A DNA stretch of 64,000 bases from Desulfurobacteriaceae bacterium (GCA_027063785.1 JAMORC010000063.1:62001-126000); one strand, 5' to 3'. Positions 37,113 through 46,034 are shown, counted from the stretch's first letter. The notes: a model not told the origin generated them from the letters alone. Numbers and translations: made by a program.

Positions 37113-38804
37113 TTAGTACTTCCTCTCTTCCGGCGGGAACTTGGTTATCTTTACGGGCTTCCACGAGAGCTTGTACTCCCCGTTCTTTAGCTCGACTACT
37201 GAATGCTTCAGGAAGTTTTTATCGTCCCTGTTTGGGTAGTCTCTCCTGGCGTGAGAACCCCTGCTTTCCCTTCTCTCAATTGCCGGCACTGCTACCGCCG
37301 GGGCAAGGTCAACGAGGTTTAAGAACTCCAGAACGGAGATGAGGTCGGTATTGAACCTTTTTCCCGTATCGTGGACTTTAACGTGTTTTGCCCTTTCCCT
37401 TATCTCCATGAGCTTTTCAAGGCCTTTCTTCATTGAAGACTCTTCTCTGAATACGCCGAAGTGTTTCATCATGGTCTCTCCAAGTTCTCTCCTTAGTTCG
37501 GGCAATTTTTCCTTTCCTTCTGATTCCATGAGTTCCAGAATCCGCCTCTCGTCGTCTTTCTGCTTTGCCACAGATGGGTTCGTCTCGGGGGCTTCATCGG
37601 CGTACTTGACGGCCTCGAGGGCAGTAAGTCTCCCGTAAACTAAAACGTCAAGGAGAGAGTTTCCCCCGAGCCTGTTCGCTCCGTGGACGGAGACGCAGGC
37701 GCATTCTCCTGCGGCGTACAGTCCCTTTATTCCAGTCCTTCCGAGCTTGTCAGTATCTATGCCTCCCATAGAGTAGTGGGCTGTGGGAGCGATCGGTATC
37801 GGTTCTCTTACCGGGTCAACTCCCTCGTAGAGTATTGCGTGTTCTCTCGTCTGAGGGAGTCTTTCGTTTATCCTTTCTTCCCCGAGGTGGGTGAGGTCTA
37901 AGCAGATGTAATCCCCCCGGGGACCGCACCCCCTTCCTTCGTCTATTTCCGTCTGGATAGCCCTGGCAACGATGTCCCTTGGCGCCAGTTCCATTTTCTC
38001 CGGCGCATACCTTTTCATGAACCGCTCTCCGTCCCTGTTCCTCAGGTATCCTCCCTCTCCCCTTGCTCCTTCAGTTACGAGAATTCCCGTTTTTGCAAGT
38101 CCGGTCGGGTGAAACTGTATAAACTCCATGTCTTTCAGGGGAAGACCTGCCCGGAGGGCAGCCGCTGTTCCGTCCCCTGTATTTCCGAGAGCGTTGGACG
38201 TTCTGTTCCAGTAGATTCTCGCGTGACCGCCGGTTGCAAGGATTACGGCCTTGGTCTTTATCAGGTGAACACCTCCGTTCCTTATGTCCCAGGCGGTAAG
38301 CCCTTCAACTCTCTCGCCGTTGTGGATTATTGAGAGGAGAAACCACTCGTTGAGGAATGTAACGTTGTTCTTCAGACACTGTTCGTAAAGCGTTTGGAGT
38401 ATATAGAAACCTGTTTTGTCGGCGGCGTAGCAAGTTCTGGGGAAAGAAGCTCCCCCGAAGGGCCTTTGGGCAATTCTGCCGTCAGGCCTTCTGGAGAAAG
38501 GAACTCCCCTGTGGGCAATGTCGTAGATTACAGCAGCTCCCATCTTGCACATGATGTCAACGGCATCCTGATCGGCCAAGAAATCGCTTCCCTTAACCGT
38601 GTCGTAAGCATGGGCTTCCGGACTGTCTCCGATGGAGTGAGTGAGGACGGCATTTATTCCTCCTTCTGCGGCACCTGTGTGGGATCTGGTCGGGTATACC
38701 TTGGTCATAACGGCAACTTTCAGTATCGTGTTTTCCGCTGCCCACAGAGCAGCATAGAGTCCGGCTCCGCCCCCGCCGACGATTACTATATCGTACTCGA
38801 GCAT
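37113..38804 (-). CDS. frdA: Fumarate reductase/succinate dehydrogenase flavoprotein, set 1
   Basis: This catalytic subunit interconverts fumarate and succinate and carries covalent or tightly bound FAD. The 563-aa protein has the FAD motif VIVGGGGAGLYAA, the SHTGAAEGGINA flavin region (with the His normally linked to FAD), HPTGL, RGEGGYL, the catalytic Arg region APRDIVARAI, TAHYSMGG and HGANRLGGNSLLD. ATG at 38804, with GGAGG 5 bases upstream; a TTG three bases earlier is too close to that site. It begins the set 1 operon. It is clearly homologous to set 2, including the ending KPVKITKFPPEERKY. Confidence 0.95.
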   Translation of the reverse strand: MLEYDIVIVGGGGAGLYAALWAAENTILKVAVMTKVYPTRSHTGAAEGGINAVLTHSIGDSPEAHAYDTVKGSDFLADQDAVDIMCKMGAAVIYDIAHRGVPFSRRPDGRIAQRPFGGASFPRTCYAADKTGFYILQTLYEQCLKNNVTFLNEWFLLSIIHNGERVEGLTAWDIRNGGVHLIKTKAVILATGGHARIYWNRTSNALGNTGDGTAAALRAGLPLKDMEFIQFHPTGLAKTGILVTEGARGEGGYLRNRDGERFMKRYAPEKMELAPRDIVARAIQTEIDEGRGCGPRGDYICLDLTHLGEERINERLPQTREHAILYEGVDPVREPIPIAPTAHYSMGGIDTDKLGRTGIKGLYAAGECACVSVHGANRLGGNSLLDVLVYGRLTALEAVKYADEAPETNPSVAKQKDDERRILELMESEGKEKLPELRRELGETMMKHFGVFREESSMKKGLEKLMEIRERAKHVKVHDTGKRFNTDLISVLEFLNLVDLAPAVAVPAIERRESRGSHARRDYPNRDDKNFLKHSVVELKNGEYKLSWKPVKITKFPPEERKY

Positions 38805-38833
38805 CAAGCCCTCCTCGGTAAAATAATAAGAAC

Positions 38834-38849
38834 TTTATAATTTTATAAA
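38834..38849. promoter_or_regulatory. Perfect inverted repeat in the frd intergenic region
   Basis: TTTATAA-TT-TTATAAA is a 7-bp perfect inverted repeat, 30 bases upstream of the frdA (set 1) ATG. It also contains TATAAA on both strands, so it may be the -10 region of the minus-strand promoter, an operator, or both. Confidence 0.4.
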
Positions 38850-38863
38850 ATCTCTTCAGCTTT

Positions 38864-38885
38864 AAAATTTTACAAAATTTTTACA
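38864..38885. repeat. Overlapping AT-rich direct repeats
   Basis: AAAATTTTACA (38864-38874) and AAAATTTTTACA (38874-38885) form a near-perfect tandem pair. They sit between the two divergent frd operons and could be a regulator site shared by both, or A-tract DNA that helps promoter activity. Confidence 0.4.
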
Positions 38886-38899
38886 ATTCTTTAAAGGAT

Positions 38900-38928
38900 T
38901 TGTTACTTAAAGGCTGCTCCCGTATAGG
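38900..38928 (+). promoter_or_regulatory. Candidate promoter of frd set 2
   Basis: TTGTTA (38900-38905) and TATAGG (38923-38928) are 17 bases apart, leaving a leader of about 45 bases before the ATG at 38983. The match to consensus is moderate. Confidence 0.45.
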
Positions 38929-38982
38929 TTTTTAGAGTCTAATAAAATCTTTAAAACAAAGTTCGAAAGAACCGGAGGAGAA

Positions 38983-40683
38983 ATGCTTCAGTACGACATT
39001 GTAATCGTCGGAGCAGGGGGAGGCGGTCTTTACGCGGCCCTTGAGACGAGTAAGAAGAAAGGACTGAAGGTTGCAGTAATCAGTAAGGTTTTTCCTACCC
39101 GTTCTCACACGGGGGCAGCACAGGGAGGTATTAACGCAGCCCTGGGAAACGTTGCTCCCGATAGTCCGGAGAAGCACTCTTATGATACGGTCAAAGGGAG
39201 CGACTTCCTTGCCGATCAGGACGCAGTAGAGCTTATGTGTGAAACGGCTCCTAAGATCATCAGGGAAATGGAGCACATGGGGCTTCCCTTTTCCAGGTTG
39301 GAGGACGGAAGGATAGCCCAGAGGCCTTTCGGGGGAGCTTCCTTCCCGAGAACCTGCTATGCCGCCGACAAAACAGGTCACGTGATGCTTCAAACCCTTT
39401 ATGAGCAGTGTTTAAAGAACAACGTTACTTTCCTCGATGAGTGGTTTGCCCTCTCCTTGGTTCACAACGGAGAGAGGATTGCCGGAATTGTTGCTGTTGA
39501 TCTTAAAACGGGAGAAGTTCACGGCATAAGGGCAAAAGCTGTGATCCTCGCAACTGGCGGTCACGCAAGGATTTACTGGAAAAGGACTTCAAACGCTCTT
39601 GGTAATACCGGAGACGGTCCGGCAATGGCTTTAAGGGCCGGTATTCCCCTAAAAGACATGGAGTTTGTTCAGTTTCACCCGACCGGCCTCAGGAGAACGG
39701 GAATCCTGGTAACCGAAGGAGCGAGAGGAGAAGGCGGGTACTTGATAAATAACAAGGGCGAGAGGTTTATGAAGAGGTATGCCCCGGAGAAAATGGAGCT
39801 TGCCCCTCGGGATCTCGTTTCGAGGGCAATTGAGACAGAAATCCTCGAGGGTAGGGGATTTAAGGATGATGAGGGGAATGAGTTTGTTTACCTTGACTTA
39901 AGGCACCTGGGAAGGAAGAAGATGCTGGAAAGGCTTCCCCAAATCAGGGAGCTGGCAATTGACTTTGAAGGGGTTGATCCGATTGAGGAACCGATTCCTG
40001 TTAGGCCGACTGCTCACTACTCGATGGGCGGAATAGATACCGATATTTACGGAAGAACAAGGATTAAAGGTCTATACGCCGTGGGGGAATGCGCCTGCGT
40101 TTCCGTTCACGGTGCAAACAGGCTCGGTGGGAACTCACTGCTTGATATCGTCGTTTTCGGAAAAATAGCGGGTGAGGATGCTGCAAATTATGTTTCTGAA
40201 GTTTCCTTCATTCCCTTTGAGGAAAGCAGGGTAAGGGATGAGGAGGAGAGGATAGAGTCTCTCTTTAGCGGGGATGGAACGGAGAGGTTGGCGGATCTCA
40301 GAAACGAGCTGAGCGACGTTATGACGTACGGTGCCGGGATATTTAGGGAAGAGAAGAAAATGAGAGAAACACTTGAGAAGGTAAGGGAAATAAAGGAGAG
40401 GGCTAAAAGGTTAAAGATTGAAGACACTGAAAGGGTGTTCAATACAAACCTTCAGCAGACGTTGGAGTTCCTTAACATGGTTGAGGTTGCCGAGACGATA
40501 GTCTTGGGTGCGATAGAGAGGAAGGAGAGTAGGGGAGCCCACTTCAGGCTCGATTATCCGAAAAGAGACGATGAGAACTTCTTGAAGCACTCGATAATAG
40601 AGAAGGGAGAGGACGGTGATCTCAGGATTTCTTGGAAACCCGTGAAGATAACCAAGTTCCAGCCGGAAGAGAGGAAGTACTAA
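38983..40683 (+). CDS. frdA: Fumarate reductase/succinate dehydrogenase flavoprotein, set 2
   Basis: This is a paralogue of the set 1 flavoprotein (566 aa). It has VIVGAGGGGLYAA, PTRSHTGAAQGGINA, HPTGL, RGEGGYLI, APRDLVSRAIETE, TAHYSMGG and HGANRLGGNSLLD, all catalytic elements intact. It also has GGAGGAG directly upstream of the ATG. The two flavoproteins align from end to end without gaps of note, so both are probably active. Set 2 could work in the opposite direction, or with a different electron donor, compared with set 1. Confidence 0.95.
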   Translation: MLQYDIVIVGAGGGGLYAALETSKKKGLKVAVISKVFPTRSHTGAAQGGINAALGNVAPDSPEKHSYDTVKGSDFLADQDAVELMCETAPKIIREMEHMGLPFSRLEDGRIAQRPFGGASFPRTCYAADKTGHVMLQTLYEQCLKNNVTFLDEWFALSLVHNGERIAGIVAVDLKTGEVHGIRAKAVILATGGHARIYWKRTSNALGNTGDGPAMALRAGIPLKDMEFVQFHPTGLRRTGILVTEGARGEGGYLINNKGERFMKRYAPEKMELAPRDLVSRAIETEILEGRGFKDDEGNEFVYLDLRHLGRKKMLERLPQIRELAIDFEGVDPIEEPIPVRPTAHYSMGGIDTDIYGRTRIKGLYAVGECACVSVHGANRLGGNSLLDIVVFGKIAGEDAANYVSEVSFIPFEESRVRDEEERIESLFSGDGTERLADLRNELSDVMTYGAGIFREEKKMRETLEKVREIKERAKRLKIEDTERVFNTNLQQTLEFLNMVEVAETIVLGAIERKESRGAHFRLDYPKRDDENFLKHSIIEKGEDGDLRISWKPVKITKFQPEERKY

Positions 40684-40693
40684 GGGGGATGAA

Positions 40694-41659
40694 ATGGAAA
40701 AGAGGGAAGTAACCTTCAGGATATTCAGGTTTAACCCTAAGCGGGATGAAAAGCCCTGCTACCGGGATTATAAGCTGCCGGTTCCTAAGGGGATGACGAT
40801 ACTCGAAGCTCTTCAGTTTATAAAGGATAATCTCGATCCGACACTCTCTTTCAGGGCTTTCTGTCGAAGCGCGATATGCGGTTCCTGTGCAGTAAAGATA
40901 AACGGATTTCCGAAACTGGCTTGTAAGACGCAGGTTCTTAACGAGGTTGAAAAGTTTGGGACGGATATTCTCACGGTTGAACCTATTGATAACTTCCCCG
41001 TTATAAGGGATTTGATAGTTGACTGGGAGCCGGCAATTGAAAAGCTCAGGGAAGTTTACCCCTACCTGATACCTGATCCGGAAGTAGTTCCACATACGCT
41101 TGAGGAAGAGAGCAGGGTTTATCCGGGAGAGTTAAAGAAGTTTGATATCTTCACGGACTGTATACTCTGCACTTCCTGTTACTCTGCCTGCACTGCGGTA
41201 AAAATCGATGAAGAGTACGGTGGGCCTTTTCAGCTTGCGAGGAGCTACAGGTTTGCAGTTGACCCGAGGGATGCCCTTAAGAAAGAGAGGGCAAAGGTCG
41301 GGTTGGCCTTTAATATGTGGAACTGCGTGAGATGCGAAAAGTGTGCCGACGTCTGTCCCAAGCACATAGCTCCTGTTGATGGGATCATGAAGCTGAGAGG
41401 ACTGTCGATAGAAATAGGAAAGAGGGACAACCCCGGTGCAAGGCACGTTATGGCTTTCTACAAGTCACTGCTTGAGTCGGGAATGCTTAATGAGGTTCTC
41501 CTGCCTCTTAGAACTAAAGGAATTAAGGGAATTATTGAGAACCTGCCTCTTGGGGTAATGATGATTTTGAAGGGTAAAGCCCACTCCCCGATTGTGAAGC
41601 CAATAGATGAACATGAAACGCTTGTCGGAGTTATGAAAGCGGCGATGGAGGTGGAGTAA
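40694..41659 (+). CDS. frdB: Fumarate reductase/succinate dehydrogenase iron-sulfur subunit, set 2
   Basis: This is the set 2 electron-transfer subunit (321 aa). It has the [2Fe-2S] motif CRSAICGSC with CKT, then CILCTSCYSAC and CVRCEKCADVCPKH. The C-terminal extension is about 50 residues shorter than in set 1, the clearest difference between the sets. It lies 10 bases after its flavoprotein gene and overlaps the CCG gene by 1 base. Confidence 0.9.
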   Translation: MEKREVTFRIFRFNPKRDEKPCYRDYKLPVPKGMTILEALQFIKDNLDPTLSFRAFCRSAICGSCAVKINGFPKLACKTQVLNEVEKFGTDILTVEPIDNFPVIRDLIVDWEPAIEKLREVYPYLIPDPEVVPHTLEEESRVYPGELKKFDIFTDCILCTSCYSACTAVKIDEEYGGPFQLARSYRFAVDPRDALKKERAKVGLAFNMWNCVRCEKCADVCPKHIAPVDGIMKLRGLSIEIGKRDNPGARHVMAFYKSLLESGMLNEVLLPLRTKGIKGIIENLPLGVMMILKGKAHSPIVKPIDEHETLVGVMKAAMEVE

Positions 41660-42516
41660 TGGCTAAGTTTGCTTTTTATCCCGGATGTGCGGCAAAGGGG
41701 GCTTCTAAGGAACTTTATGAATCAACTGTTGCTGTGGCTGAAGAGTTGGGGATTGAACTTCTTGAGCTACCCCAATTCAGCTGTTGCGGTGCAGGAGTTC
41801 TCGAGGAAATAAAAGATGTTATGGATATTGCAGTTAATGCCAGAAACCTGGCGTATGCAGAAAGAGAAGGACTTAATATCGTTACTGTCTGTAGTACCTG
41901 TCTTCTCGTTCTCAGAAAGGCCAAGTTTCATCTTGATAACGACGATGAACTTAGAGAGGGGGTTAACGAGATACTTTCCCGTTTCGGCCTCAGGTATGAA
42001 GGGAAAGTTGAGGTTAAACACTTTCACTGGATTTTGCTCGATGAATTGGGAGAAGATGGGCTTAGGGAAAGAGTAAAGAGGCCTTTATCTGGCCTTAAAG
42101 TATACCCTTATTACGGCTGTCACACTGTTAGGCCTGAAAGTGTTCTCGGATATGAACCCTCGGAGAATCCTCAGTCGCTGGAAAGAATAATAAGGGCTTT
42201 AGGAGCTGAAGTGGCTTTAGGGGAGAGGAGACTTGAGTGTTGTGGTTTCCATGCCTTTTGGCCGGCTCCTCAGCTCTCGATGAAACTTACCGGAATGAAC
42301 TTGAAGGATGCTAAAATTTCCGGAGCTGACTGTATTGTTACGCCTTGTCCCCTCTGCCACATGAACCTGGATGCCAACCAGAAGAGAGCATTAAAGGCAA
42401 TTGGAGAGAGCTTCCAGATTCCCGTTCTTCACCTTCCCCAGTTGGTCGGAATCGCCCTCGGAATTGATGAGAGGAGGCTCGGCCTTCAGAGGAACATAGT
42501 TCCCGTTAGGTGTTAG
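41659..42516 (+). CDS. CCG-domain subunit of fumarate reductase/succinate dehydrogenase, set 2 (HdrB/SdhE-like)
   Basis: This is a 285-aa homologue of the set 1 CCG subunit. It has YPGCAAKGAS, the first CCG site QFSCCGAG with CSTC, YYGCHTVRP, and the second site LECCGFHAF with CPLC. All clusters look intact. No membrane anchor subunit (SdhC/D type) is found in either operon, so these complexes may be soluble, or bind membranes through an amphipathic part of the CCG subunit as proposed for type-E enzymes. Ends at the 42513-42536 hairpin. Confidence 0.87.
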   Translation: MAKFAFYPGCAAKGASKELYESTVAVAEELGIELLELPQFSCCGAGVLEEIKDVMDIAVNARNLAYAEREGLNIVTVCSTCLLVLRKAKFHLDNDDELREGVNEILSRFGLRYEGKVEVKHFHWILLDELGEDGLRERVKRPLSGLKVYPYYGCHTVRPESVLGYEPSENPQSLERIIRALGAEVALGERRLECCGFHAFWPAPQLSMKLTGMNLKDAKISGADCIVTPCPLCHMNLDANQKRALKAIGESFQIPVLHLPQLVGIALGIDERRLGLQRNIVPVRC

Positions 42517-42536
42517 GGGGAAGTTCCTCCCCCTAA
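42513..42536. terminator. Bidirectional terminator after frd set 2
   Basis: TTAGGGGGA-AGTTCC-TCCCCCTAA is a perfect 9-bp stem followed by ATTTTATC on the plus strand. It covers the stop codons of both convergent genes. Confidence 0.8.
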
Positions 42537-43111
42537 ATTTTATCGTGACCGACAACTACTTTTCCGTTCCAATCCTCCAGGATTTTGCAGGCGACATCAA
42601 CGCCGCTTCCGCAGGCGGTTGCTATCATCGTTATCTCCCCGGCTGCAAGTCCTGCAACAAAAACCCCTTCAGCTTTCGGCCTTAAAGCCACCTTTCCGGG
42701 CCTTGGGGACCTGGGATGAGGAATTACTTCAACGAGTTCTGTTTTAATGTTAAAAGAGTGAAATCCGGTTGCGAAGACGACCCTCTCGGCTTCGAGTTCC
42801 CTTCCGTCGGAAAGAACGATCTTGAACTTCCCCTTTTTCCCGAAAACCTCCGAAACTTCTCCGTCGATTAGGTTGACGGATTCAAATTCTTCAACTTGAG
42901 ATTTAAGAGCTTGAAGGAACTCTTCCCCGGTTGTTCCTTTCTTTATTCCTGGAACGTTGTTTAGTACAGCCTTTAGAGCGTCGGAGCTTCCAGAGTCAAC
43001 TACAGCAAACCTTTTACCCCTAACTGCTTCAAATCTCTTTTCTCCGTCGGCCAAAGTCAGGGCACAGGAAAGACCTGCCGGTCCGCCGCCTATTATGACT
43101 GTTGCATACAT
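42533..43111 (-). CDS. Short thioredoxin-reductase-like FAD/NAD(P)-binding protein
   Basis: This 192-aa protein has the FAD-binding VIIGGGPAGLSCALTL at its N terminus, RVVFATGFHSF near 115 and GVFVAGLAAGEITMIATACGSGVDVA near the C terminus. These match the FAD-binding domain of thioredoxin-reductase-type flavoproteins. The NADPH domain and the CxxC redox site are absent, and length is about 60% of the family's. It may be a stand-alone FAD domain that takes electrons from a partner protein. The ATG is 38 bases downstream of a perfect TATAAT. Confidence 0.72.
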   Translation of the reverse strand: MYATVIIGGGPAGLSCALTLADGEKRFEAVRGKRFAVVDSGSSDALKAVLNNVPGIKKGTTGEEFLQALKSQVEEFESVNLIDGEVSEVFGKKGKFKIVLSDGRELEAERVVFATGFHSFNIKTELVEVIPHPRSPRPGKVALRPKAEGVFVAGLAAGEITMIATACGSGVDVACKILEDWNGKVVVGHDKI

Positions 43112-43148
43112 GTTAGCCTCCGGTTTGATTTGAACTTCATAGGTTTCT

Positions 43149-43154
43149 ATTATA
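43149..43154 (-). promoter_or_regulatory. -10 element of the short flavoprotein gene
   Basis: TATAAT on the minus strand, with a weak -35 region (CCATCA at 17 bases). It leaves a leader of about 30 bases before the ATG at 43111. Confidence 0.4.
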
Positions 43155-43281
43155 GCTTCCTTTAAGGTACGTGATGGACTTCAACAGTTTCGTCTTCGGG
43201 AAGCTAAAGTGAAAAGCGCTTTCCGGCTTCGGAGGCTTCTTGTAAAATACTTCCCCGACTTTTTAGTTTTGGAGGAGGAAT

Positions 43282-43695
43282 TTGAAAGCATACACCGAGT
43301 ACCTGCTCTTTAATACCGAAAAGAGAAGGGAACTGATAAAGATTACTGATAGAGTAAAGGAGGCCGTAGAGAAGTCGGGAGTAAGGGAAGGACTATGTCT
43401 GGTCTCTGCAATGCACCTTACAGCAGCGGTGATAGTTCAGGATGACGAAGAAGGCCTTCATGAGGACATTTGGGAGTGGCTTGAGAGGCTTGCTCCTTTC
43501 CGTTCCGATTACAGACATCATTTGACCGGAGAGGATAACGGGGACGCTCACTTAAAGAATTTGTTGGTTCATTTCCAGGTTGTCCTGCCTATAACCAAAG
43601 GTAAGCTCGACCTTGGACCTTGGCAGGAGATATTCTATGCCGAATTTGACGGTCAGAGGCCGAAGAGAGTGATAATAAAGATAATCGGGGAATAG
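43282..43695 (+). CDS. YjbQ family protein (secondary thiamine-phosphate synthase-like)
   Basis: This 137-aa protein is of the YjbQ/UPF0047 family, which has weak thiamine-phosphate synthase activity in E. coli and an unclear true role. It shows [48 protein letters not shown] and [18 protein letters not shown], with the three metal-binding histidine sites. The TTG start follows GGAGGAGGAA. It is 1 base from hemH and could be co-transcribed with the heme genes. Confidence 0.9.
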   Translation: MKAYTEYLLFNTEKRRELIKITDRVKEAVEKSGVREGLCLVSAMHLTAAVIVQDDEEGLHEDIWEWLERLAPFRSDYRHHLTGEDNGDAHLKNLLVHFQVVLPITKGKLDLGPWQEIFYAEFDGQRPKRVIIKIIGE

Positions 43696-43696
43696 A

Positions 43697-44635
43697 TTGA
43701 AAGAGGCGGTTTTAATTACCTATATGGGTGCGCCCTCCGGCCTTGAGGAAATCCGCCCCTTCCTTTACAGACTGTTTTCTGACAGGGACTTAATAAACTT
43801 TGGGGTTCCAAGCTTTTTTCAAAAGCCTCTGGCCTTTTTGATATCGCTTTTTAGAACTCCGAAGGTATCGCCTCAGTACAGGGCAATAGGTGGCGGAAGC
43901 CCTCTTGTTGCATACTCCCTTGAGCAGGCCGGGCTTCTTGAAAAACGGCTGGGGTTAAAGGTTTTTGTCGGTATGCTTTATTCTGAACCTCTTCTTTCCC
44001 GAACGGTTAAGGAACTCAAGGCCTACAACCCTGATATTGTTTATCATCTGACCCTTTACCCTCACTATTCGAGGGCAACGGTCGGAGCCTGTGTGAGGGA
44101 TGTAGAAAGGCATATCGGGCAGGAATTCAAGATTTTCCATGTTAAGTCATGGGCTGATAATTCCCGTTATGTGGAATGGATTAGGAAGTCTTTGAAATCT
44201 GAGCTTAATAGTGCTAATCCTGAAGAAACTGTTGTTCTCTTTTCGGCCCACAGTCTTCCGAAATACTTTATAGAAAAGTTTCAAGATCCCTATGTAAACG
44301 AAGTGAAGAGGACGGTTGGGCTTGTTATGGAGAGCTTCCCCCGGTTTCGAAGCCGCATCTCTTATCAGAGCAAGGTTGGTCCGATAGAGTGGTTGAGGCC
44401 GTCAACAGAAGAGGAGTTAAAGAAAATTGCTGAAGAGGGTTTCAAAAGGGTAGTGGTATTTCCGGTGAGCTTTGTCTCTGAGCACATAGAGACTCTCTAT
44501 GAGCTTGATGTTGAGTATAGGGAACTGGCAGAAGGGCTTGGCCTGGAGTTCCGCAGGGTTCCCCTTAACCATAGGGATCCTCTCCTTATCGAGGCGATGG
44601 CTATGGAGGTTGAAGGGCTTAGGAGAAATTTATAA
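43697..44635 (+). CDS. hemH: Ferrochelatase (HemH/CpfC)
   Basis: This enzyme inserts iron into a porphyrin, protoporphyrin IX or coproporphyrin III. The 312-aa protein begins with AVLITYMGAPSG, has LYPHYSRATVGAC, the metal-binding His in VVLFSAHSLPKYFI near 190, YQSKVGPIEWLRPS, and PVSFVSEHIETLYELDVEYRE with the second His and Glu. TTG start at 43697. Placed just before hemG, as in the hemEHY order of monoderm bacteria, but no hemE is here. Confidence 0.92.
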   Translation: MKEAVLITYMGAPSGLEEIRPFLYRLFSDRDLINFGVPSFFQKPLAFLISLFRTPKVSPQYRAIGGGSPLVAYSLEQAGLLEKRLGLKVFVGMLYSEPLLSRTVKELKAYNPDIVYHLTLYPHYSRATVGACVRDVERHIGQEFKIFHVKSWADNSRYVEWIRKSLKSELNSANPEETVVLFSAHSLPKYFIEKFQDPYVNEVKRTVGLVMESFPRFRSRISYQSKVGPIEWLRPSTEEELKKIAEEGFKRVVVFPVSFVSEHIETLYELDVEYRELAEGLGLEFRRVPLNHRDPLLIEAMAMEVEGLRRNL

Positions 44636-44672
44636 CTTAAGAATTTGCTAAATATCTTTTTCGGAGGACGTT

Positions 44673-46034
44673 TTGAGGGTTGCTGTTGTTGGAGGAGGTA
44701 TATCGGGCCTTTCTACTGCTTACTACCTAAAGGAGAGGGGAGTTGACGTTACGCTCTTTGAGAGGAATCCCTTCCCCGGCGGGAAGATGAGGACGGTCAG
44801 GGAGAAGGAGTATATCGTTGAGACCGGACCGAACGGTTTCCTTGACGGAAAGCCGTATACACTGAACCTCGTAAAGAGCTTGGGAATAGAGGATAGGCTT
44901 TACAGAAGTTCTGATAAGGCCAGGAAGAGGTTTATATATACCGGCGGAAGGCTTGTGAGGCTTCCGGAAAACCCGATTGCTTTTCTTTCTTCGTACCTTC
45001 TTTCCTGGAAAGGGAAGTTCCGGCTTCTGGGGGAAGTTTTCGTCCCGCCCAGAAGAGATGACAGTGATGAGAGCCTTGCTCAGTTTGCAAGGAGGAGGAT
45101 TGGGGAAGAGGCGCTGGAGAAGCTTTTAGATCCGATGGTTGCCGGGATATTTGCCGGTGATCCCGACAGGATGAGCCTTAAAGCGGCTTTTCCCGCCATA
45201 TATAACCTTGAAAGGCAGTACGGGGGTTTAATCAGGGGATTAGTTGCCAAGATGAGGGAGTCGAAGGGAAAGAAAAAAACATCGGGTCCGGCAGGACCGG
45301 GAGGAGTTCTTACTTCTTTTGTCGGCGGCGTTTCAGACCTTGTAAATGCCCTTGCGGTTAGGCTGGGATCTTCCCTCAGAACGGGATCAGAGGTAAAAAC
45401 TCTAAAAAAGGAAGGCGGCAAGTGGAAAGTAGTTCTTCCCGAAGGAGAAGAGGAGTTTGATGTTGTTGTTCTCTCAACCCCTTCTTACATTTCTGCGGAT
45501 CTCCTGAAGGACGTTGACGGAGAACTCTCAAATCTTCTCTCTCAAATTGAGTACTCTCCTATTTCCGTTGTTGCTTTGGGTTTTGAGAAGAAAGGGCTGG
45601 GGCACGACCTTGACGGCTTCGGATTCCTCGTTCCGAGGAGTGAAAAGAGGAAGATACTGGGAGCGCTTTGGGATAGTTCTGTCTTTCCCAACAGGGCCCC
45701 TGAAGGAAAGGTTCTTATAAGGGTTATGTTAGGGGGAGCCAGGCAGCCGGAACTTGCCCTTCTGCCCGAGGAGAAGCTTGTGGAGATAGCTTTAAAAGAG
45801 ATAAAGAGGATAATGAAGATACGGCACTATCCGGAGTTTGTGAAGGTTTTTAAACACGAAAAGGGTATACCCCACTACACCGTCGGTCACGCAGAAAGAG
45901 TGGAAAGGGCGTTTGGGCTGGCAGGGAAGCTCGGAGGCCTCTACTTCTGCAATAACGCCTATACTGGGGTCGGAGTTAACGATTGTACAAAGGCAGCCCT
46001 TGAGACGGCAGTTAAAATTCTCCAAAACACTTGA
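44673..46034 (+). CDS. hemY: Protoporphyrinogen/coproporphyrinogen oxidase, HemY type
   Basis: This FAD enzyme oxidises a porphyrinogen to the porphyrin used by HemH. The 453-aa protein has the FAD-binding AVVGGGISGLSTAYYLKERG, ETGPNGFLDGKP (the active-site ETGPN), AGIFAGDPDRMS, FVGGVSDL and the C-terminal LGGLYFCNNAYTGVGVNDC. Known HemY enzymes use oxygen, which is noteworthy if the organism is an anaerobe. TTG start at 44673, GGAGG upstream. Confidence 0.9.
   Translation: MRVAVVGGGISGLSTAYYLKERGVDVTLFERNPFPGGKMRTVREKEYIVETGPNGFLDGKPYTLNLVKSLGIEDRLYRSSDKARKRFIYTGGRLVRLPENPIAFLSSYLLSWKGKFRLLGEVFVPPRRDDSDESLAQFARRRIGEEALEKLLDPMVAGIFAGDPDRMSLKAAFPAIYNLERQYGGLIRGLVAKMRESKGKKKTSGPAGPGGVLTSFVGGVSDLVNALAVRLGSSLRTGSEVKTLKKEGGKWKVVLPEGEEEFDVVVLSTPSYISADLLKDVDGELSNLLSQIEYSPISVVALGFEKKGLGHDLDGFGFLVPRSEKRKILGALWDSSVFPNRAPEGKVLIRVMLGGARQPELALLPEEKLVEIALKEIKRIMKIRHYPEFVKVFKHEKGIPHYTVGHAERVERAFGLAGKLGGLYFCNNAYTGVGVNDCTKAALETAVKILQNT

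Noticed and set aside
43112-43281. Riboswitch or small RNA in the divergent gap before yjbQ
   Set aside because: Some short complementary stretches exist, but no known riboswitch core or strong terminator could be made out.
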